A stretch of 64,000 nt of DNA from Novosphingobium naphthalenivorans NBRC 102051 (GCF_001590985.1 NZ_BCTX01000008.1:1-64000), one strand, 5' to 3'; counted from the stretch's first letter, positions 35,497-44,893 are shown. Made by a program: numbers and translations. Notes: a model not told the origin generated them from the letters alone.

Positions 35497-35901
35497 TTAC
35501 CGCTGGGGCTGATATCCCGGTTTGCGCATCGTCAGCATCCACGCGGCGAGATCGTGGGCCTGGGGGGCGGTGACGGTGAAATCCATCGCGGCCGGGAAGT
35601 TGTGCGAATCGATCAGGAACTGATCGAGCGTTTCTTCGGTCAGCCCGTTGCGGTTGGCGATATCCTCGAAAGGCGGGGATTCGGGATTGGCTGACAGGGT
35701 GTTGGCCGTCACCCCGTGGCACTGGGCGCAGTGTTGCTCGGCGAAGGCAAGGCCGCGCTGCGCGCTCGCAGAGGAGGAGGGCGTAGCGGAAGGATATGCG
35801 CCGGAGGGAGAAGTCTCGGCGGGCGGAACGGTGGCGGCGGCGCAGCCGGCGGCAAGTGCGGCGAGGAGCGCGGTGAGTAGCAAGGCAGGGCGGGTTTTCA
35901 C
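35497..35901 (-). CDS. c-type cytochrome lipoprotein
   Basis: 134 residues from a GTG start that overlaps the cmk stop (GTGA). A lipoprotein signal with lipobox LAAGC (Cys20) is followed by a Ser/Pro/Thr-rich linker and one class I cytochrome c domain with the haem motif CAQCH at 58-62. The axial Met is probably in the MDFTV or WMLTM segment. It should be a membrane-anchored periplasmic electron carrier. Its place inside the cmk-rpsA operon is unusual outside this bacterial group. Confidence 0.85.
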   Translation of the reverse strand: MKTRPALLLTALLAALAAGCAAATVPPAETSPSGAYPSATPSSSASAQRGLAFAEQHCAQCHGVTANTLSANPESPPFEDIANRNGLTEETLDQFLIDSHNFPAAMDFTVTAPQAHDLAAWMLTMRKPGYQPQR

Positions 35902-36521
35902 GATTGGCCTTTCGCGTTGACCATGGCGATGGCTGTGGCGATCGCCTTGTCTCGCGGCAGGTCGGACGTGTCCAGAAGCACGGCATCTTCGGCGGGACGG
36001 AGCGGCGCTTCCTTGCGGGTGCAGTCGCGTTCGTCGCGCTGGGCCAGGTCGGCGGCGATTTCGTCGAGCGAGACGTCGCGTCCTTGACCCTGCATTTCCA
36101 GGAACCGGCGCTGGGCGCGGGCTGCAACCGAAGCCGTCACGAAGAGCTTCACCTCCGCATCGGGCGCGATCATCGTGCCGATGTCGCGTCCGTCCAGAAC
36201 TGCGCCGCCCGGCTGCGTGGCGAAGGCGCGCTGGCGTTGATAGAGCGCCGCGCGCACGGCGGGATGCACCGAAACCCGGCTCGCCAGGCCGCCTGACGCT
36301 TCGGAGCGCAACTCGGGATCGGAGAGCAGGGCATCGGGGAAGGCGCAGGCGGCAAGCGCATCGGCTTGATCGTCGGGATTGCCGCCGGACAGGATCACTT
36401 GCCGGCCCACTGCGCGGTAGAGCAGGCCGGTGTCGAGGTGCGGCAGTCCGAAATGGGCGGCGAGGGCCTTGGCGATAGTGCCCTTGCCCGAAGCGGTAGG
36501 TCCGTCGACAGCGATGATCAT
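35898..36521 (-). CDS. cmk: Cytidylate kinase
   Basis: 207 residues from ATG 36521 (an in-frame ATG at 36533 is possible). P-loop GPTASGKG at 7-14, the substrate region LDTGLLYRAVG near 35 and VLDGRDIGTMIAPDA in the middle, and a C-terminal segment ERDCTRKEAPLRPAEDAVLLDTS. It phosphorylates CMP and dCMP. It lies between the deaminase and cytochrome genes in the aroA-rpsA cluster. A pyrimidine deaminase next door may be a pathway link. Confidence 0.94.
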   Translation of the reverse strand: MIIAVDGPTASGKGTIAKALAAHFGLPHLDTGLLYRAVGRQVILSGGNPDDQADALAACAFPDALLSDPELRSEASGGLASRVSVHPAVRAALYQRQRAFATQPGGAVLDGRDIGTMIAPDAEVKLFVTASVAARAQRRFLEMQGQGRDVSLDEIAADLAQRDERDCTRKEAPLRPAEDAVLLDTSDLPRDKAIATAIAMVNAKGQS

Positions 36522-36573
36522 GGCGTGCCCCATGGCCTGCCTCACCGGGGATGGCAAGGCTCGGCGCGCGGCG

Positions 36574-37017
36574 TCAGTCGGCGATGTCCTCGGCCCACAG
36601 GGCGCCGTTTTCCGCAATGAATCGGGCCATCAGGTCGATGCACCGGGAATCGTCGACGATCTCGACCTCAATGCCGTGATCGCGCAGGAACTGTTCGTTG
36701 CCGCCGAAGTTGCGGTTCTCGCAGATGACCACGCGCGGGATCTTGAACTGTACGATCGTGCCCGAGCACATCATGCAGGGCGAGAGCGAAGTGTAGAGCG
36801 TGCAGTCGCGGTAGCTGGTCTGGCGTCCGGCGTTCTGCAGGCAGTCCATCTCGCCGTGGAGAATTGGGTTGCCCTGCTGGACGCGCCGGTTGTGACCGAC
36901 GGCGATGATTGCGTCGCCGCGAGTCAGGGCCGAGCCGATCGGCAAGCCGCCTTCGTTGTAGCTTTTCAGCGCCTGCTCGTAGCAGGCATCGATGGCGCGC
37001 TTGTCGATTTCGGTCAT
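36574..37017 (-). CDS. Cytosine deaminase, yeast FCY1 type
   Basis: 147 residues of the zinc-dependent cytidine-deaminase fold. The zinc ligands are H54 and catalytic E56 in [13 protein letters not shown], and C81 and C84 in [13 protein letters not shown]. The stretches [25 protein letters not shown] and VVDD/IVDDSRC followed by [10 protein letters not shown] closely follow yeast cytosine deaminase from end to end, rather than tRNA adenosine deaminase TadA. It should convert cytosine to uracil. Its start overlaps the aroA stop (ATGA). E. coli uses an unrelated amidohydrolase (CodA). Substrate is inferred from resemblance. Confidence 0.83.
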   Translation of the reverse strand: MTEIDKRAIDACYEQALKSYNEGGLPIGSALTRGDAIIAVGHNRRVQQGNPILHGEMDCLQNAGRQTSYRDCTLYTSLSPCMMCSGTIVQFKIPRVVICENRNFGGNEQFLRDHGIEVEIVDDSRCIDLMARFIAENGALWAEDIAD

Positions 37018-38366
37018 GCCATGAGTCCGTCCAGCATGGTTTCGAACACGGGGAAGCTGGTCGCGATCGGGCGGGTGTCGTCCACTTCCACGCCATTCTT
37101 GCTGGCGAGGCCTGCAATGGCCATCGACATGGCAATGCGGTGGTCGAGGTGGGTGGCGATGGCGCCTGCGGTGCCGGGCAAGGGTTCGCCCCCGGTTCCG
37201 GTGATGACGAGGCCGTCCTCGCGCTCCTCGATGCGGGCGCCGGCGGCTGTCAGGGCCGCGGCCATGACGGCGAGGCGGTCCGATTCCTTGACGCGCAACT
37301 CGTCGAGCCCGCTGGTGGTCGTCACGCCCTCTGCCAGCGCGGCGGCCACGAAGAGAGCGGGGAATTCGTCAATCATGCTGGGGGCGATGGCCGGATCGAC
37401 CTCGATGCCCTTGAGGGCCGAGTGCTTCACCAGCAGGTCCGCGACCGGCTCGCCGCCGACTTCGCGGGCATTCACTTCCTCGATCTGCCCGCCCATCTGG
37501 CGCAGGACCGTGACGAGCCCCGCGCGGGTGGGATTGAGGCCCACGTTTTCGATCAGCACTTCACTGCCCGGCGTGATCAGTGCAGCGACCAGGAAGAAGG
37601 CTGCCGAGGAGGGATCGCCCGGCACGTCGATAGTCTGAGGCTTGAGTTCGGCCTCGCCGCGAATGGTGATGATCCGGGTGCCGTCAGCCTCCACTTCGAC
37701 GTTCAGTTCCGCGCCGAAGCCGCGAAGCATACGTTCGGAGTGATCGCGCGTGGGGACAGGCTCGATGACGGTGGTTACGCCCGGGGTGTTGAGGCCTGCC
37801 AGCAGAACGGCGCTCTTTACCTGCGCCGAAGCGACCGGCAGGCGGTAGCTGATCGGCACGGCGGGGCAGATGCCTTTGAGAATCAGCGGTAGGCGGCCGC
37901 CCTCGCTGGCCTCGAAGCTGGCGCCCATTTGCGAGAGCGGTTCTATCACGCGGCCCATCGGCCGCTTCGATAGCGAAGCATCGCCCACGAATGTCGCAGT
38001 GATCGGGTGGCTGGCGACAAGCCCCATCAGCAGCCGTGTCGACGTGCCCGAATTGCCCATGTCGAGCGGCGACCGGGGCTGGAGCAGGGCGCCCACGCCG
38101 ACCCCGTGCACCGACCATGCGCCTTCCCCGGTGCGTTCGACCGACGCGCCCATGGCACGCATGGCGGCGGCGGTGGCCAGCACGTCCTCGCCTTCCAGCA
38201 GGCCGGTCACGCGCGTTTCGCCGACCGCCAAGGCGCCGAGCATGATCGAGCGATGGCTGATCGACTTGTCGCCGGGGACGCGGATCGTGCCTTTCAGCGG
38301 CCCTGCGGGCAGGAAGCGGCGGGGACGCGTCGCGGCGGGATGGGCGATGTCGGCGGCGTGGCTCAC
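37014..38366 (-). CDS. aroA: 3-phosphoshikimate 1-carboxyvinyltransferase (EPSP synthase)
   Basis: 450 residues from GTG 38366. The phosphate-binding run is [12 protein letters not shown] near 27-38; others are [42 protein letters not shown] and [13 protein letters not shown]. It joins phosphoenolpyruvate and shikimate-3-phosphate in the aromatic pathway. The Ala/Gly pattern in the PEP site ([13 protein letters not shown] type) looks like the class II enzymes common in alphaproteobacteria. The ribosome-binding site before GTG is poor, so the start is tentative. Confidence 0.93.
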   Translation of the reverse strand: MSHAADIAHPAATRPRRFLPAGPLKGTIRVPGDKSISHRSIMLGALAVGETRVTGLLEGEDVLATAAAMRAMGASVERTGEGAWSVHGVGVGALLQPRSPLDMGNSGTSTRLLMGLVASHPITATFVGDASLSKRPMGRVIEPLSQMGASFEASEGGRLPLILKGICPAVPISYRLPVASAQVKSAVLLAGLNTPGVTTVIEPVPTRDHSERMLRGFGAELNVEVEADGTRIITIRGEAELKPQTIDVPGDPSSAAFFLVAALITPGSEVLIENVGLNPTRAGLVTVLRQMGGQIEEVNAREVGGEPVADLLVKHSALKGIEVDPAIAPSMIDEFPALFVAAALAEGVTTTSGLDELRVKESDRLAVMAAALTAAGARIEEREDGLVITGTGGEPLPGTAGAIATHLDHRIAMSMAIAGLASKNGVEVDDTRPIATSFPVFETMLDGLMA

Positions 38367-38445
38367 GGGATGGGCTTTCGCAAGAGGCAGGACGATGAGG
38401 GATGGTCTCCATTTCGTCCAGGCGGAGCCGAGAATCGTGATCTTC

Positions 38446-38493
38446 GAGCACCGTAGCGCAGCGTACTTCAAGTACGTGAGCACCGGCGCGCAG
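38446..38493. repeat. Paired repeat and palindrome in the aroA-TIGR02300 gap
   Basis: The 320-base gap 38367-38686 has no convincing gene. It contains GAGCACCG(T/G)(A/C)GCGCAG twice in direct orientation (38446-38461 and 38478-38493, two mismatches) around a perfect inverted repeat, GTACTT-C-AAGTAC. It may be a REP-type element, an operator for the two divergent genes, or a structured leader. A hairpin-forming GC-rich stretch, GCGCGCCCTG with CAAGGCGCGCG, follows near 38575-38590. Confidence 0.45.
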
Positions 38494-38686
38494 AATATCG
38501 CGCTTCGCAGGCCCGAATGGGCGGAATGGAGGCCATCCCGGGTCGCGGCTTTTGACAGCGCGGGCCGCCTATGGCAAGGCGCGCGCCCTGATGCGGCAGG
38601 TACGCTTGATTTTGCGCGCGGGCCCTACCATCAAGACACGGAATTTTACACCCGGCCGCCACGGCCGGGCAAGATGAGGACATTTC

Positions 38687-39004
38687 ATGGCAAAGCCTGA
38701 GTGGGGCGCCAAGCACGGCTGCCCGAAATGCGGCACCCGCTTCTACGATCTGGGCAAGGATGACCCGGTGAAGTGCATCGAGTGCGGCTATGAGTGGCAT
38801 CCCGAGCCGGTGCTCAAGTCCAAGCAGCCGATTCCCTTCGAGGAAGTTCAGAAGAAGGAAACGGAAGAGCAGGAAGACGTCGATCTGGCCGAAGACGATC
38901 TCGACATCGATGACGACGGCGATTCGCCGGACAACGACGTCGATCTTGGCGGTGACGACGATCTCGGCATCGGTGCCGGCGACGACGACGGTCGCGACGA
39001 GTAA
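38687..39004 (+). CDS. TIGR02300 family zinc-ribbon protein
   Basis: 105 residues. The N-terminus has two CxxC knuckles (CPKCGTRFYDLGKDDP and CIECGYEW), then a long acidic tail almost entirely Asp/Glu. This matches the alphaproteobacterial TIGR02300 family, of unknown function, often found next to aroA as here (divergent). Confidence 0.88.
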   Translation: MAKPEWGAKHGCPKCGTRFYDLGKDDPVKCIECGYEWHPEPVLKSKQPIPFEEVQKKETEEQEDVDLAEDDLDIDDDGDSPDNDVDLGGDDDLGIGAGDDDGRDE

Positions 39005-39250
39005 GGCGTTGGTCTGATGAGCTCGGCACATTTGTGCTGAGCTTGCGGCACCGGCCCGCGCGCCGGTGCCGTATCCGGACGCCAGTCCGGTAGAATGCTT
39101 CGCAGGGCGTCCGGCGAAAAAATCGGGCGCCTTCAAATTCCCTCTTGCCAAGCGGGAGAGCCCCCACTAGAGGGCGGCCTCCCAAGCGGAAGCGATGCTT
39201 CGGCAAGGGGCGAACCGGACCTCCCAGGATCGGTTCGGATGAAATGGCAC

Positions 39251-39326
<76 letters not shown>

Positions 39327-39410
39327 TTTCGACATATGAGTTTCGCGCAATAGCGATACGCTGGCTGACGAGGTTTCGTCCGCCGGCGTTTTTCGCATGA
39401 TGTTGCGCTC

Positions 39411-39445
39411 ACGCCGGTCCGCGAGGTTTCGCCCACCGGCGTTTT
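39411..39445 (+). terminator. Terminator downstream of tRNA-Ala
   Basis: ACGCCGGT and ACCGGCGT enclose a second stem, GCGA-GGTT-TCGC, with two unpaired bases on each side, followed by TTT. A near copy of its right half (24 bases, two mismatches) lies 53 bases upstream at 39369-39392, suggesting local duplication. Confidence 0.65.
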
Positions 39446-39489
39446 CGGCGTTCTGGCGGGCCTGTGGTTCGTCAAAAGGGAGTTAGGCC

Positions 39490-40944
39490 ATGTTCGACAG
39501 TCTGTCCGATCGTCTCGGCGGCGTGTTCGACAAGCTGCGGGGCCGCGGCGCGCTCAAGGAGCAGGACGTCCGCGATGCCATGCGCGAAGTGCGCATCGCG
39601 CTGCTTGAAGCCGATGTCGCGCTCCCGGTCGTGCGCCGTTTCATCGATCAGGTGACCGAGAAGGCGATCGGCCAGTCGGTCCTGCGCTCGGTCACGCCGG
39701 GCCAGCAGGTCGTCAAGATCGTCAACGATGCGATCATCGAGATGCTCGGCGGCGATACGACGCCCGAGCTCGATCTCAATGCCGCGCCGCCGGTCGTGAT
39801 CATGATGGTCGGCCTTCAGGGCTCGGGTAAGACCACCAGCACTGCCAAGATTGCCAAGCTGCTCAAGGAGAAGCAGGGCAAGAAGGCGATGATGGCCTCG
39901 CTCGACGTCAACCGTCCGGCGGCGCAGGAACAGCTCAAGGTGCTGGGCGAGCAGGTCGGCGTTGCCACGCTGCCGATCATCCCCGGCCAGCAGCCCACCG
40001 AAATCGCCACTCGCGCCATGCAGGCTGCGAAGCTGCAGGCGATCGACGTGCTGCTGCTCGATACCGCGGGCCGCCTCCACGTCGATCAGCAGCTCATGGA
40101 CGAGATGAAGGCGGTCGCCGAAATCTCTTCCCCGCGTGAAACGCTGCTCGTCGTCGACTCGCTGACCGGTCAGGACGCGGTCAATGTGGCGCAGAGCTTT
40201 GCCGGGCAGGTGGACCTGACTGGCGTCGTGCTCACCCGTATGGACGGCGATGCCCGTGGCGGCGCCGCGCTGTCGATGCGTGCCGTCACCGGCAAGCCGA
40301 TCAAGTTTGCCGGCACCGGCGAAAAGATGGAGGCCCTGGAGGTCTTCCACCCCAGCCGCGTCGCCAACCGCATCCTGGGCATGGGCGATGTCGTCAGCCT
40401 CGTCGAGAAGGCGGCCGAGGCCGTCAAGGTCGAGGATGCCGAAGCTCTGGCCAAGCGCATGGAGCAGGGCAAGTTCGACATGAACGACCTGCGTATGCAG
40501 CTCAAGCAGATGCAGAACATGGGCGGCCTCGGGATGCTGGCAGGCATGATGCCGGGCATGAAGAAGGCCAAGGCGGCGATGCAGGCCTCGGGCATGGATG
40601 ACCGGGTGTTGCTGCGCATGGATGCGATCATCGGTTCGATGACGCCCAAGGAACGCAGCAATCCCGCGCTGCTCAATGCCAAGCGCAAGATTCGCGTCGC
40701 CAATGGCTCGGGCACACAGGTTCAGGACGTCAACAAGCTGCTGAAAATGCACATGGAGATGTCCAAGGCGATGAAGCAGATCAAGAAGATGGGCGGCCTC
40801 AAGGGTCTCGCCGCGATGTTCGGCAAGGGCGGCCTCGACGCCGCGATGCCGGGGCTTGGCGGGCAGGGGCTTGGTCCCGGCGCGGGCGGAATGCCCGGGC
40901 TTGGCGGCGGAGGGCCCGATCTCAGCAAGTTTTTGAAGAAATAA
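39490..40944 (+). CDS. ffh: Signal recognition particle protein Ffh
   Basis: 484 residues: N domain (1 to about 95), G domain with GLQGSGKTTSTAKIAKLL near 107, DTAGRLHVDQQLMDE near 195 and TRMDGDARGGAALS near 250, and a Met-rich M domain (MQLKQMQNMGGLGMLAGMMPG split) ending in a Gly-rich tail. It binds 4.5S RNA and signal sequences and delivers ribosomes to FtsY. First gene of ffh-rpsP-rimM. Confidence 0.97.
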   Translation: MFDSLSDRLGGVFDKLRGRGALKEQDVRDAMREVRIALLEADVALPVVRRFIDQVTEKAIGQSVLRSVTPGQQVVKIVNDAIIEMLGGDTTPELDLNAAPPVVIMMVGLQGSGKTTSTAKIAKLLKEKQGKKAMMASLDVNRPAAQEQLKVLGEQVGVATLPIIPGQQPTEIATRAMQAAKLQAIDVLLLDTAGRLHVDQQLMDEMKAVAEISSPRETLLVVDSLTGQDAVNVAQSFAGQVDLTGVVLTRMDGDARGGAALSMRAVTGKPIKFAGTGEKMEALEVFHPSRVANRILGMGDVVSLVEKAAEAVKVEDAEALAKRMEQGKFDMNDLRMQLKQMQNMGGLGMLAGMMPGMKKAKAAMQASGMDDRVLLRMDAIIGSMTPKERSNPALLNAKRKIRVANGSGTQVQDVNKLLKMHMEMSKAMKQIKKMGGLKGLAAMFGKGGLDAAMPGLGGQGLGPGAGGMPGLGGGGPDLSKFLKK

Positions 40945-40977
40945 GCATTCGAACGAATTTGAAGGAAAGGTAGAACA

Positions 40978-41421
40978 ATGTCCGTTTCGATCCGTCTGTC
41001 GCGCGGTGGTGCGAAGAAGCGCCCCTACTACAAGATCGTCGTTGCCAACTCGCGCGCGCCGCGTGACGGCAAGTACCTGGAGCAGGTTGGCACCTACAAC
41101 CCGCTGCTCGCCAAGGACGACGAGAACCGCGTCAAGCTGAACGAGGACCGCGTGAACTACTGGCTCGGCGTTGGCGCCCAGCCGACCGACCGCGTTGCCC
41201 GTATGCTCGACAAGGCCGGCATCAAGGAGCGCGCCGCGACCAACAACCCGAAGAAGGGTGAGCCGGGCGAGAAGGCCAAGGACCGCGCCGAGGAAAAGGC
41301 CGAGAAGCTGCGTGAGGCCGAAGAGGCCGCCGCTGCTGCTGCCGCCGCTCCGGCCGAGGAAGCTCCGGCTGCTGAGGAAGCTGCCCCCAAAGCAGCCACT
41401 GAGGATTCGACCGAGGCGTAA
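40978..41421 (+). CDS. rpsP: 30S ribosomal protein S16
   Basis: 147 residues. The first 80 are the S16 core ([33 protein letters not shown]). The rest is a Lys/Glu/Ala-rich extension typical of alphaproteobacteria and absent in E. coli. Lies 33 bases after ffh. Confidence 0.96.
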   Translation: MSVSIRLSRGGAKKRPYYKIVVANSRAPRDGKYLEQVGTYNPLLAKDDENRVKLNEDRVNYWLGVGAQPTDRVARMLDKAGIKERAATNNPKKGEPGEKAKDRAEEKAEKLREAEEAAAAAAAAPAEEAPAAEEAAPKAATEDSTEA

Positions 41422-41424
41422 GTC

Positions 41425-41934
41425 TTGGCTGGTAACGATCGCCCCGTCACGCTGGCTGCCATCACTGGCGCCCACGGCGTGACGGGCGAAGTGCGCCTCA
41501 AGCTGTTCGGAGAAGGCGTGGCTGCGCTCAAGCGCTACCGCGCCTTCAACGATTCCGCGCTCACGCTGAAAAAGCTGCGCGATGATGGCAAGGGCGGCGC
41601 CATTGCCCGCTTCGAGGAAGTGGCCGATCGCAATGCCGCCGAAAAGCTGCGCGGCACCGCGCTGACGGTGCCACGCTCGGCAATGCCCGATCTGGGCGAC
41701 GGCGAGTATTATCACGCCGATCTGATCGGACTGCCTGCCGTCTCGAACGAAGGCGAGGCGCTCGGCACATGCGTCGCGGTCGAGAATTTCGGTGCGGGCG
41801 ATGTGATCGAGATCGAGCGTCTGCCCGGCGAAGACGGCAAGCGCCGCCGCTTCATGGTGCCGATGACGCAGGCGGCCGTGCCCGAGTGGGACCACGAAAA
41901 GCTGGTCGTGAACGCCGCATTCGTCGAGGAATGA
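41425..41934 (+). CDS. rimM: Ribosome maturation factor RimM
   Basis: 169 residues from a TTG start, three bases after the rpsP stop; no ATG or GTG fits. The N-terminal RimM domain (TLAAITGAHGVTGEVRLKLFG) is followed by a PRC barrel (YYHADLIGLPAVSNEGEALG, FMVPMTQAAVPEWD). It binds S19 and helps 16S rRNA 3' domain maturation. Co-transcribed with rpsP. The usual trmD neighbour is displaced by about 1.4 kb. Confidence 0.93.
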   Translation: MAGNDRPVTLAAITGAHGVTGEVRLKLFGEGVAALKRYRAFNDSALTLKKLRDDGKGGAIARFEEVADRNAAEKLRGTALTVPRSAMPDLGDGEYYHADLIGLPAVSNEGEALGTCVAVENFGAGDVIEIERLPGEDGKRRRFMVPMTQAAVPEWDHEKLVVNAAFVEE

Positions 41935-41981
41935 CGGGCAAGAGGCTGCGTCTGACGGCGCGGCCTCTTGCTGTTTCCGGC

Positions 41982-42299
41982 TCAGGCAAGCGGCAGCACT
42001 GTCGTGCGGATCGCCGTAACCGGTTGACCGTGCGCCGGGGGCGCCATGGCGGCCAGGGCCAACAGCACGGCGGCAATGCCGGAGCCGGCCGTGACGCCAC
42101 CTATCACAGCGATCATGACAAGCCGCGCCTTGCGAGCAAGCGGGGTTTCGTGGGGCTCTTCATAAGTATTCTCTATCGGTGACTGGCCGCGCATCCGCGA
42201 TCGCAGGCCTCGCGCGATCCTTGCGAAAACCATGGCGATGCCTGCCGAAAACTGGCTGTGACCGGCGCTCCACTGCCTCATGAAGTGTTCATCCTGCAT
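41982..42299 (-). CDS. Small membrane protein divergent from lysR
   Basis: 105 residues from ATG 42299 with an AAAGGAA ribosome-binding site. A basic N-terminal half (VFARIARGLRSRMRGQ) is followed by one membrane helix (LVMIAVIGGVTAGSGIAAVLLALAAM split). I do not recognise a family. It faces away from the lysR gene across a 103-base gap with an ATAAG-N5-CTTAT repeat, so the LysR protein may control it. Confidence 0.6.
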   Translation of the reverse strand: MQDEHFMRQWSAGHSQFSAGIAMVFARIARGLRSRMRGQSPIENTYEEPHETPLARKARLVMIAVIGGVTAGSGIAAVLLALAAMAPPAHGQPVTAIRTTVLPLA

Positions 42300-42378
42300 G
42301 TTTCCGGTTCCTTTGATGGGGTGCCGAGGAAATGCGCCTTTCGGCAGGGATCGGCCAACAAAAGCTCTGGCCACATAT

Positions 42379-42393
42379 ATAAGGTGAGCTTAT
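42379..42393. promoter_or_regulatory. Candidate LysR operator
   Basis: ATAAG-GTGAG-CTTAT is a perfect interrupted palindrome of the T-N11-A type bound by LysR regulators. It lies 9 bases before the lysR start in the divergent gap. Confidence 0.5.
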
Positions 42394-42402
42394 CAAGTTC
42401 GG

Positions 42403-43320
42403 ATGGATCGCCTTCCTCCGCTCAGTGCCATTCGGGCCTTCGAAGCCGCAGGGCGGCATGAGAACTTCTCCCGCGCGGCCGAGGAACTGGGCATGACTCA
42501 GGCGGCGATCAGCTATCAGATCCGTCAGTTGGAAGACCGCGTCGGCCGGCCGCTGTTCGTCCGGGAGAAAGGGCGGGTGCACTTGTCGGAAAGCGGCCGC
42601 CAGTTGCTGCCTGCGGTGAGCTCTGCCTTCGGCACGCTTACAGATGCTTTTTCCGCCATTCGCAGCGAGGACGAAGACGTTCTCGCCATCAATACATTGA
42701 TCTCGTTCGGGGCGACCTGGCTCAGTGGGAAAATCGGCCGGTTCCAGCTGCGTCATCCGGATATTGCGGTTCGGATCTCGCTGGCGAACGAATTGATCGA
42801 TCTGGCCGCATCCCGTTATGACGCGGCCATTCGGGTTGGCATGGGCGTGTGGGAGGGGCTGCGCAGCGAGTTTCTGTTCCGCCAGCACTACACGCCGGTC
42901 TGTTCCCCTTCGTTTCTGGAAAAGAACCGTATCACCTGTCCGGCAGATCTGCTGACGGTAGAGCGCTTCGCGCCCAATAATGTGTGGTGGGGGTGGTTCG
43001 CGGCAGTCGGGGTCCGGCTTGGCACGCCCCCGCCGCCGCGCCGCGGGGTGGTGATGGACAACCAGTTGCAGGAGGCCAACGCAGCCCTGAGCGGTTATGG
43101 TGTGGCCCTCCTGTCCCCCTTGTTCTGGCGCGCGGATCTGGAGAACGGCCGTCTCGTGCAGCCGTTCGAGACGCTTTACTATCCGGGCGGTGCGCAGTGG
43201 CTGGTTCACTCCGAATCGCGTGCCGGTGTGCGCAAGATCGAGCGCCTGCGCGAATGGCTGCGCGAAGAACTCGCCGCAGACCGTAATTTCCTTCCGGCTG
43301 AGGTATGGGAGCCTTTCTGA
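42403..43320 (+). CDS. LysR-family transcriptional regulator, GcvA-like
   Basis: 305 residues. The winged helix ([36 protein letters not shown]) is followed by the effector domain with GcvA-type features ([46 protein letters not shown]). Target genes are not evident beyond the divergent small membrane gene. It sits between rimM and trmD, normally adjacent, so it is probably a lineage-specific insertion. A GC-rich coding pattern like its neighbours suggests it is not recent. Confidence 0.88.
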   Translation: MDRLPPLSAIRAFEAAGRHENFSRAAEELGMTQAAISYQIRQLEDRVGRPLFVREKGRVHLSESGRQLLPAVSSAFGTLTDAFSAIRSEDEDVLAINTLISFGATWLSGKIGRFQLRHPDIAVRISLANELIDLAASRYDAAIRVGMGVWEGLRSEFLFRQHYTPVCSPSFLEKNRITCPADLLTVERFAPNNVWWGWFAAVGVRLGTPPPPRRGVVMDNQLQEANAALSGYGVALLSPLFWRADLENGRLVQPFETLYYPGGAQWLVHSESRAGVRKIERLREWLREELAADRNFLPAEVWEPF

Positions 43321-43378
43321 TGGGCTTTCTTGTCCATGCCCTCTTGCCGGAGCGGGCGATTTCCGCTTTGCGGCGCGC

Positions 43379-44125
43379 ATGACTTTCGCGGCCACTGTTC
43401 TTACTCTCTATCCGGACATGTTTCCCGGTCCGCTCGGCGTGTCTCTGGCGGGCCGGGCGCTGGCTGAGGGCAAGTGGTCGATCACGCCGGTCCAGATCCG
43501 CGATTTCGCGACAGACAAGCATCGCACTGTGGACGATACGCCCGCCGGGGGCGGCGCGGGCATGGTGCTCAAGGTGGACATTCTCGCCAGCGCCATCGAT
43601 CACGCGCGAAGCCTCAATCCCGATGCGCCGGTCATTGCCATGACGCCGCGCGGGAAGCCCATCACCCAGGCCCGCGTGCGCGAGCTGGCGGCGGGGCCGG
43701 GCGTCATTGTCCTGTGCGGCCGTTTCGAAGGTTTCGACGAGCGGATCTTCGAGGGCAGGGATGTGGAAGAGGTTTCGGTCGGCGACATCGTGCTTTCTGG
43801 CGGAGAACCGGCGGCTTTGATGCTGTTAGACGCTTGCATTCGCCTGCTTCCCGGCGTAATGGGCGCGCCTTCCAGCGGGACCGAGGAATCGTTCGAGGAC
43901 GGTCTTCTTGAGTATCCGCACTATACCCGGCCCACCGAGTGGGAAGGGCGCACGATCCCTGAAGTGCTGCGATCGGGGGATCACGCGAAAATCGCCGCCT
44001 GGCGGAAACAAAGGGCGGAGAACGATACACGGTTACGCAGACCGGACCTTTGGGAGCGTCATACCGGCGCTCGGGACCAGTCTGCCTCTGGCGCGCGGCA
44101 GGAAACGAAGGACTTGGGTTCATGA
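43379..44125 (+). CDS. trmD: tRNA (guanine-N1)-methyltransferase
   Basis: 248 residues from ATG 43379 (upstream in-frame codons overlap lysR). SPOUT motifs: [12 protein letters not shown] near 8, [13 protein letters not shown] near 52, [15 protein letters not shown] near 110 and [14 protein letters not shown] near 138. It methylates G37 in tRNAs to prevent frameshifting. The stop overlaps the rplS start (ATGA). Confidence 0.95.
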   Translation: MTFAATVLTLYPDMFPGPLGVSLAGRALAEGKWSITPVQIRDFATDKHRTVDDTPAGGGAGMVLKVDILASAIDHARSLNPDAPVIAMTPRGKPITQARVRELAAGPGVIVLCGRFEGFDERIFEGRDVEEVSVGDIVLSGGEPAALMLLDACIRLLPGVMGAPSSGTEESFEDGLLEYPHYTRPTEWEGRTIPEVLRSGDHAKIAAWRKQRAENDTRLRRPDLWERHTGARDQSASGARQETKDLGS

Positions 44126-44493
44126 ACCTGATTCAGCAGATCGAGGCCGAGGAAATCGCCAAGGCCGCCAAGGACATTCCGACGTTCCGTCCGGGCGACA
44201 CCGTTCGCGTCGGCGTGAAGGTCATTGAAGGCACCCGCACCCGCGTGCAGAACTTCGAAGGCGTGTGCATCGCGCGTTCGAACCGTGGCTTCAACTCGAA
44301 CTTCACCGTTCGTAAGATCAGCTTCGGTGAAGGCGTGGAACGCGTGTTCCCGCTGTACTCGCCGAACATCGATTCGATCGCCGTTGTTCGCCGCGGTGTC
44401 GTGCGCCGCGCCAAGCTGTACTACCTGCGTGGCCGTACCGGTAAGCGCGCCCGTATTGCCGAGCGCCGCGAGGTCAACGAAGCCAAGGCGTAA
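44122..44493 (+). CDS. rplS: 50S ribosomal protein L19
   Basis: 123 residues from ATG 44122: [51 protein letters not shown] and [18 protein letters not shown] are the L19 family core. Coupled to trmD; a terminator follows at 44531. Confidence 0.97.
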   Translation: MNLIQQIEAEEIAKAAKDIPTFRPGDTVRVGVKVIEGTRTRVQNFEGVCIARSNRGFNSNFTVRKISFGEGVERVFPLYSPNIDSIAVVRRGVVRRAKLYYLRGRTGKRARIAERREVNEAKA

Positions 44494-44530
44494 GTCTGGC
44501 TCGACCGGCTCTATGCAGCCGGATGGAAAG

Positions 44531-44559
44531 AGGCGGTTCGGTTTCGAGCCGCCTTTTTT
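44531..44559 (+). terminator. Terminator after rplS
   Basis: AGGCGGTTCG and CGAGCCGCCT (one G-T) with a short loop and a run of six T. Confidence 0.82.
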
Positions 44560-44693
44560 ATGCCGGGCTCTTTTTCGGAGGCCGGTCCGCTCTTCGATTA
44601 ATCTTTTTTCACCGAATCGTTGGATAGCCAGACAGCGCTGAAGACCGCGTTCTTCAATGCTGCGCTGCAGTGTCTCCGGCGGCCGTGTGAGTG

Positions 44694-44716
44694 CATGTTG
44701 CGCGCTGTGCAACATG
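44694..44716. promoter_or_regulatory. Inverted repeat upstream of hup
   Basis: CATGTTGC-GCGCTGT-GCAACATG has perfect 8-bp arms. It lies about 180 bases before the HU gene in a 330-base gap (44560-44893) with no gene. It may be an operator or a leader hairpin; the binding factor is unknown. Confidence 0.4.
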
Positions 44717-44893
44717 CTGCGCTGCACAAGGGAAAAATGGTACGCGAATGGCGGAAAAACACGATAAACTGCGGGTTTCACGGTGGTTTAGGCCTTGCCA
44801 CGGCCATCAAAACCCGCTCAATTCCGTCGTCATCTCGAGGCGACTCAATATCCCATCATAACCGGTTCCACTGAAAGGTAGGGGGTTCCCATA

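Noticed and set aside
39472..41895. 807-residue minus-strand frame across ffh, rpsP and rimM
   Set aside because: Antisense shadow spanning three certain plus-strand genes; no motif.
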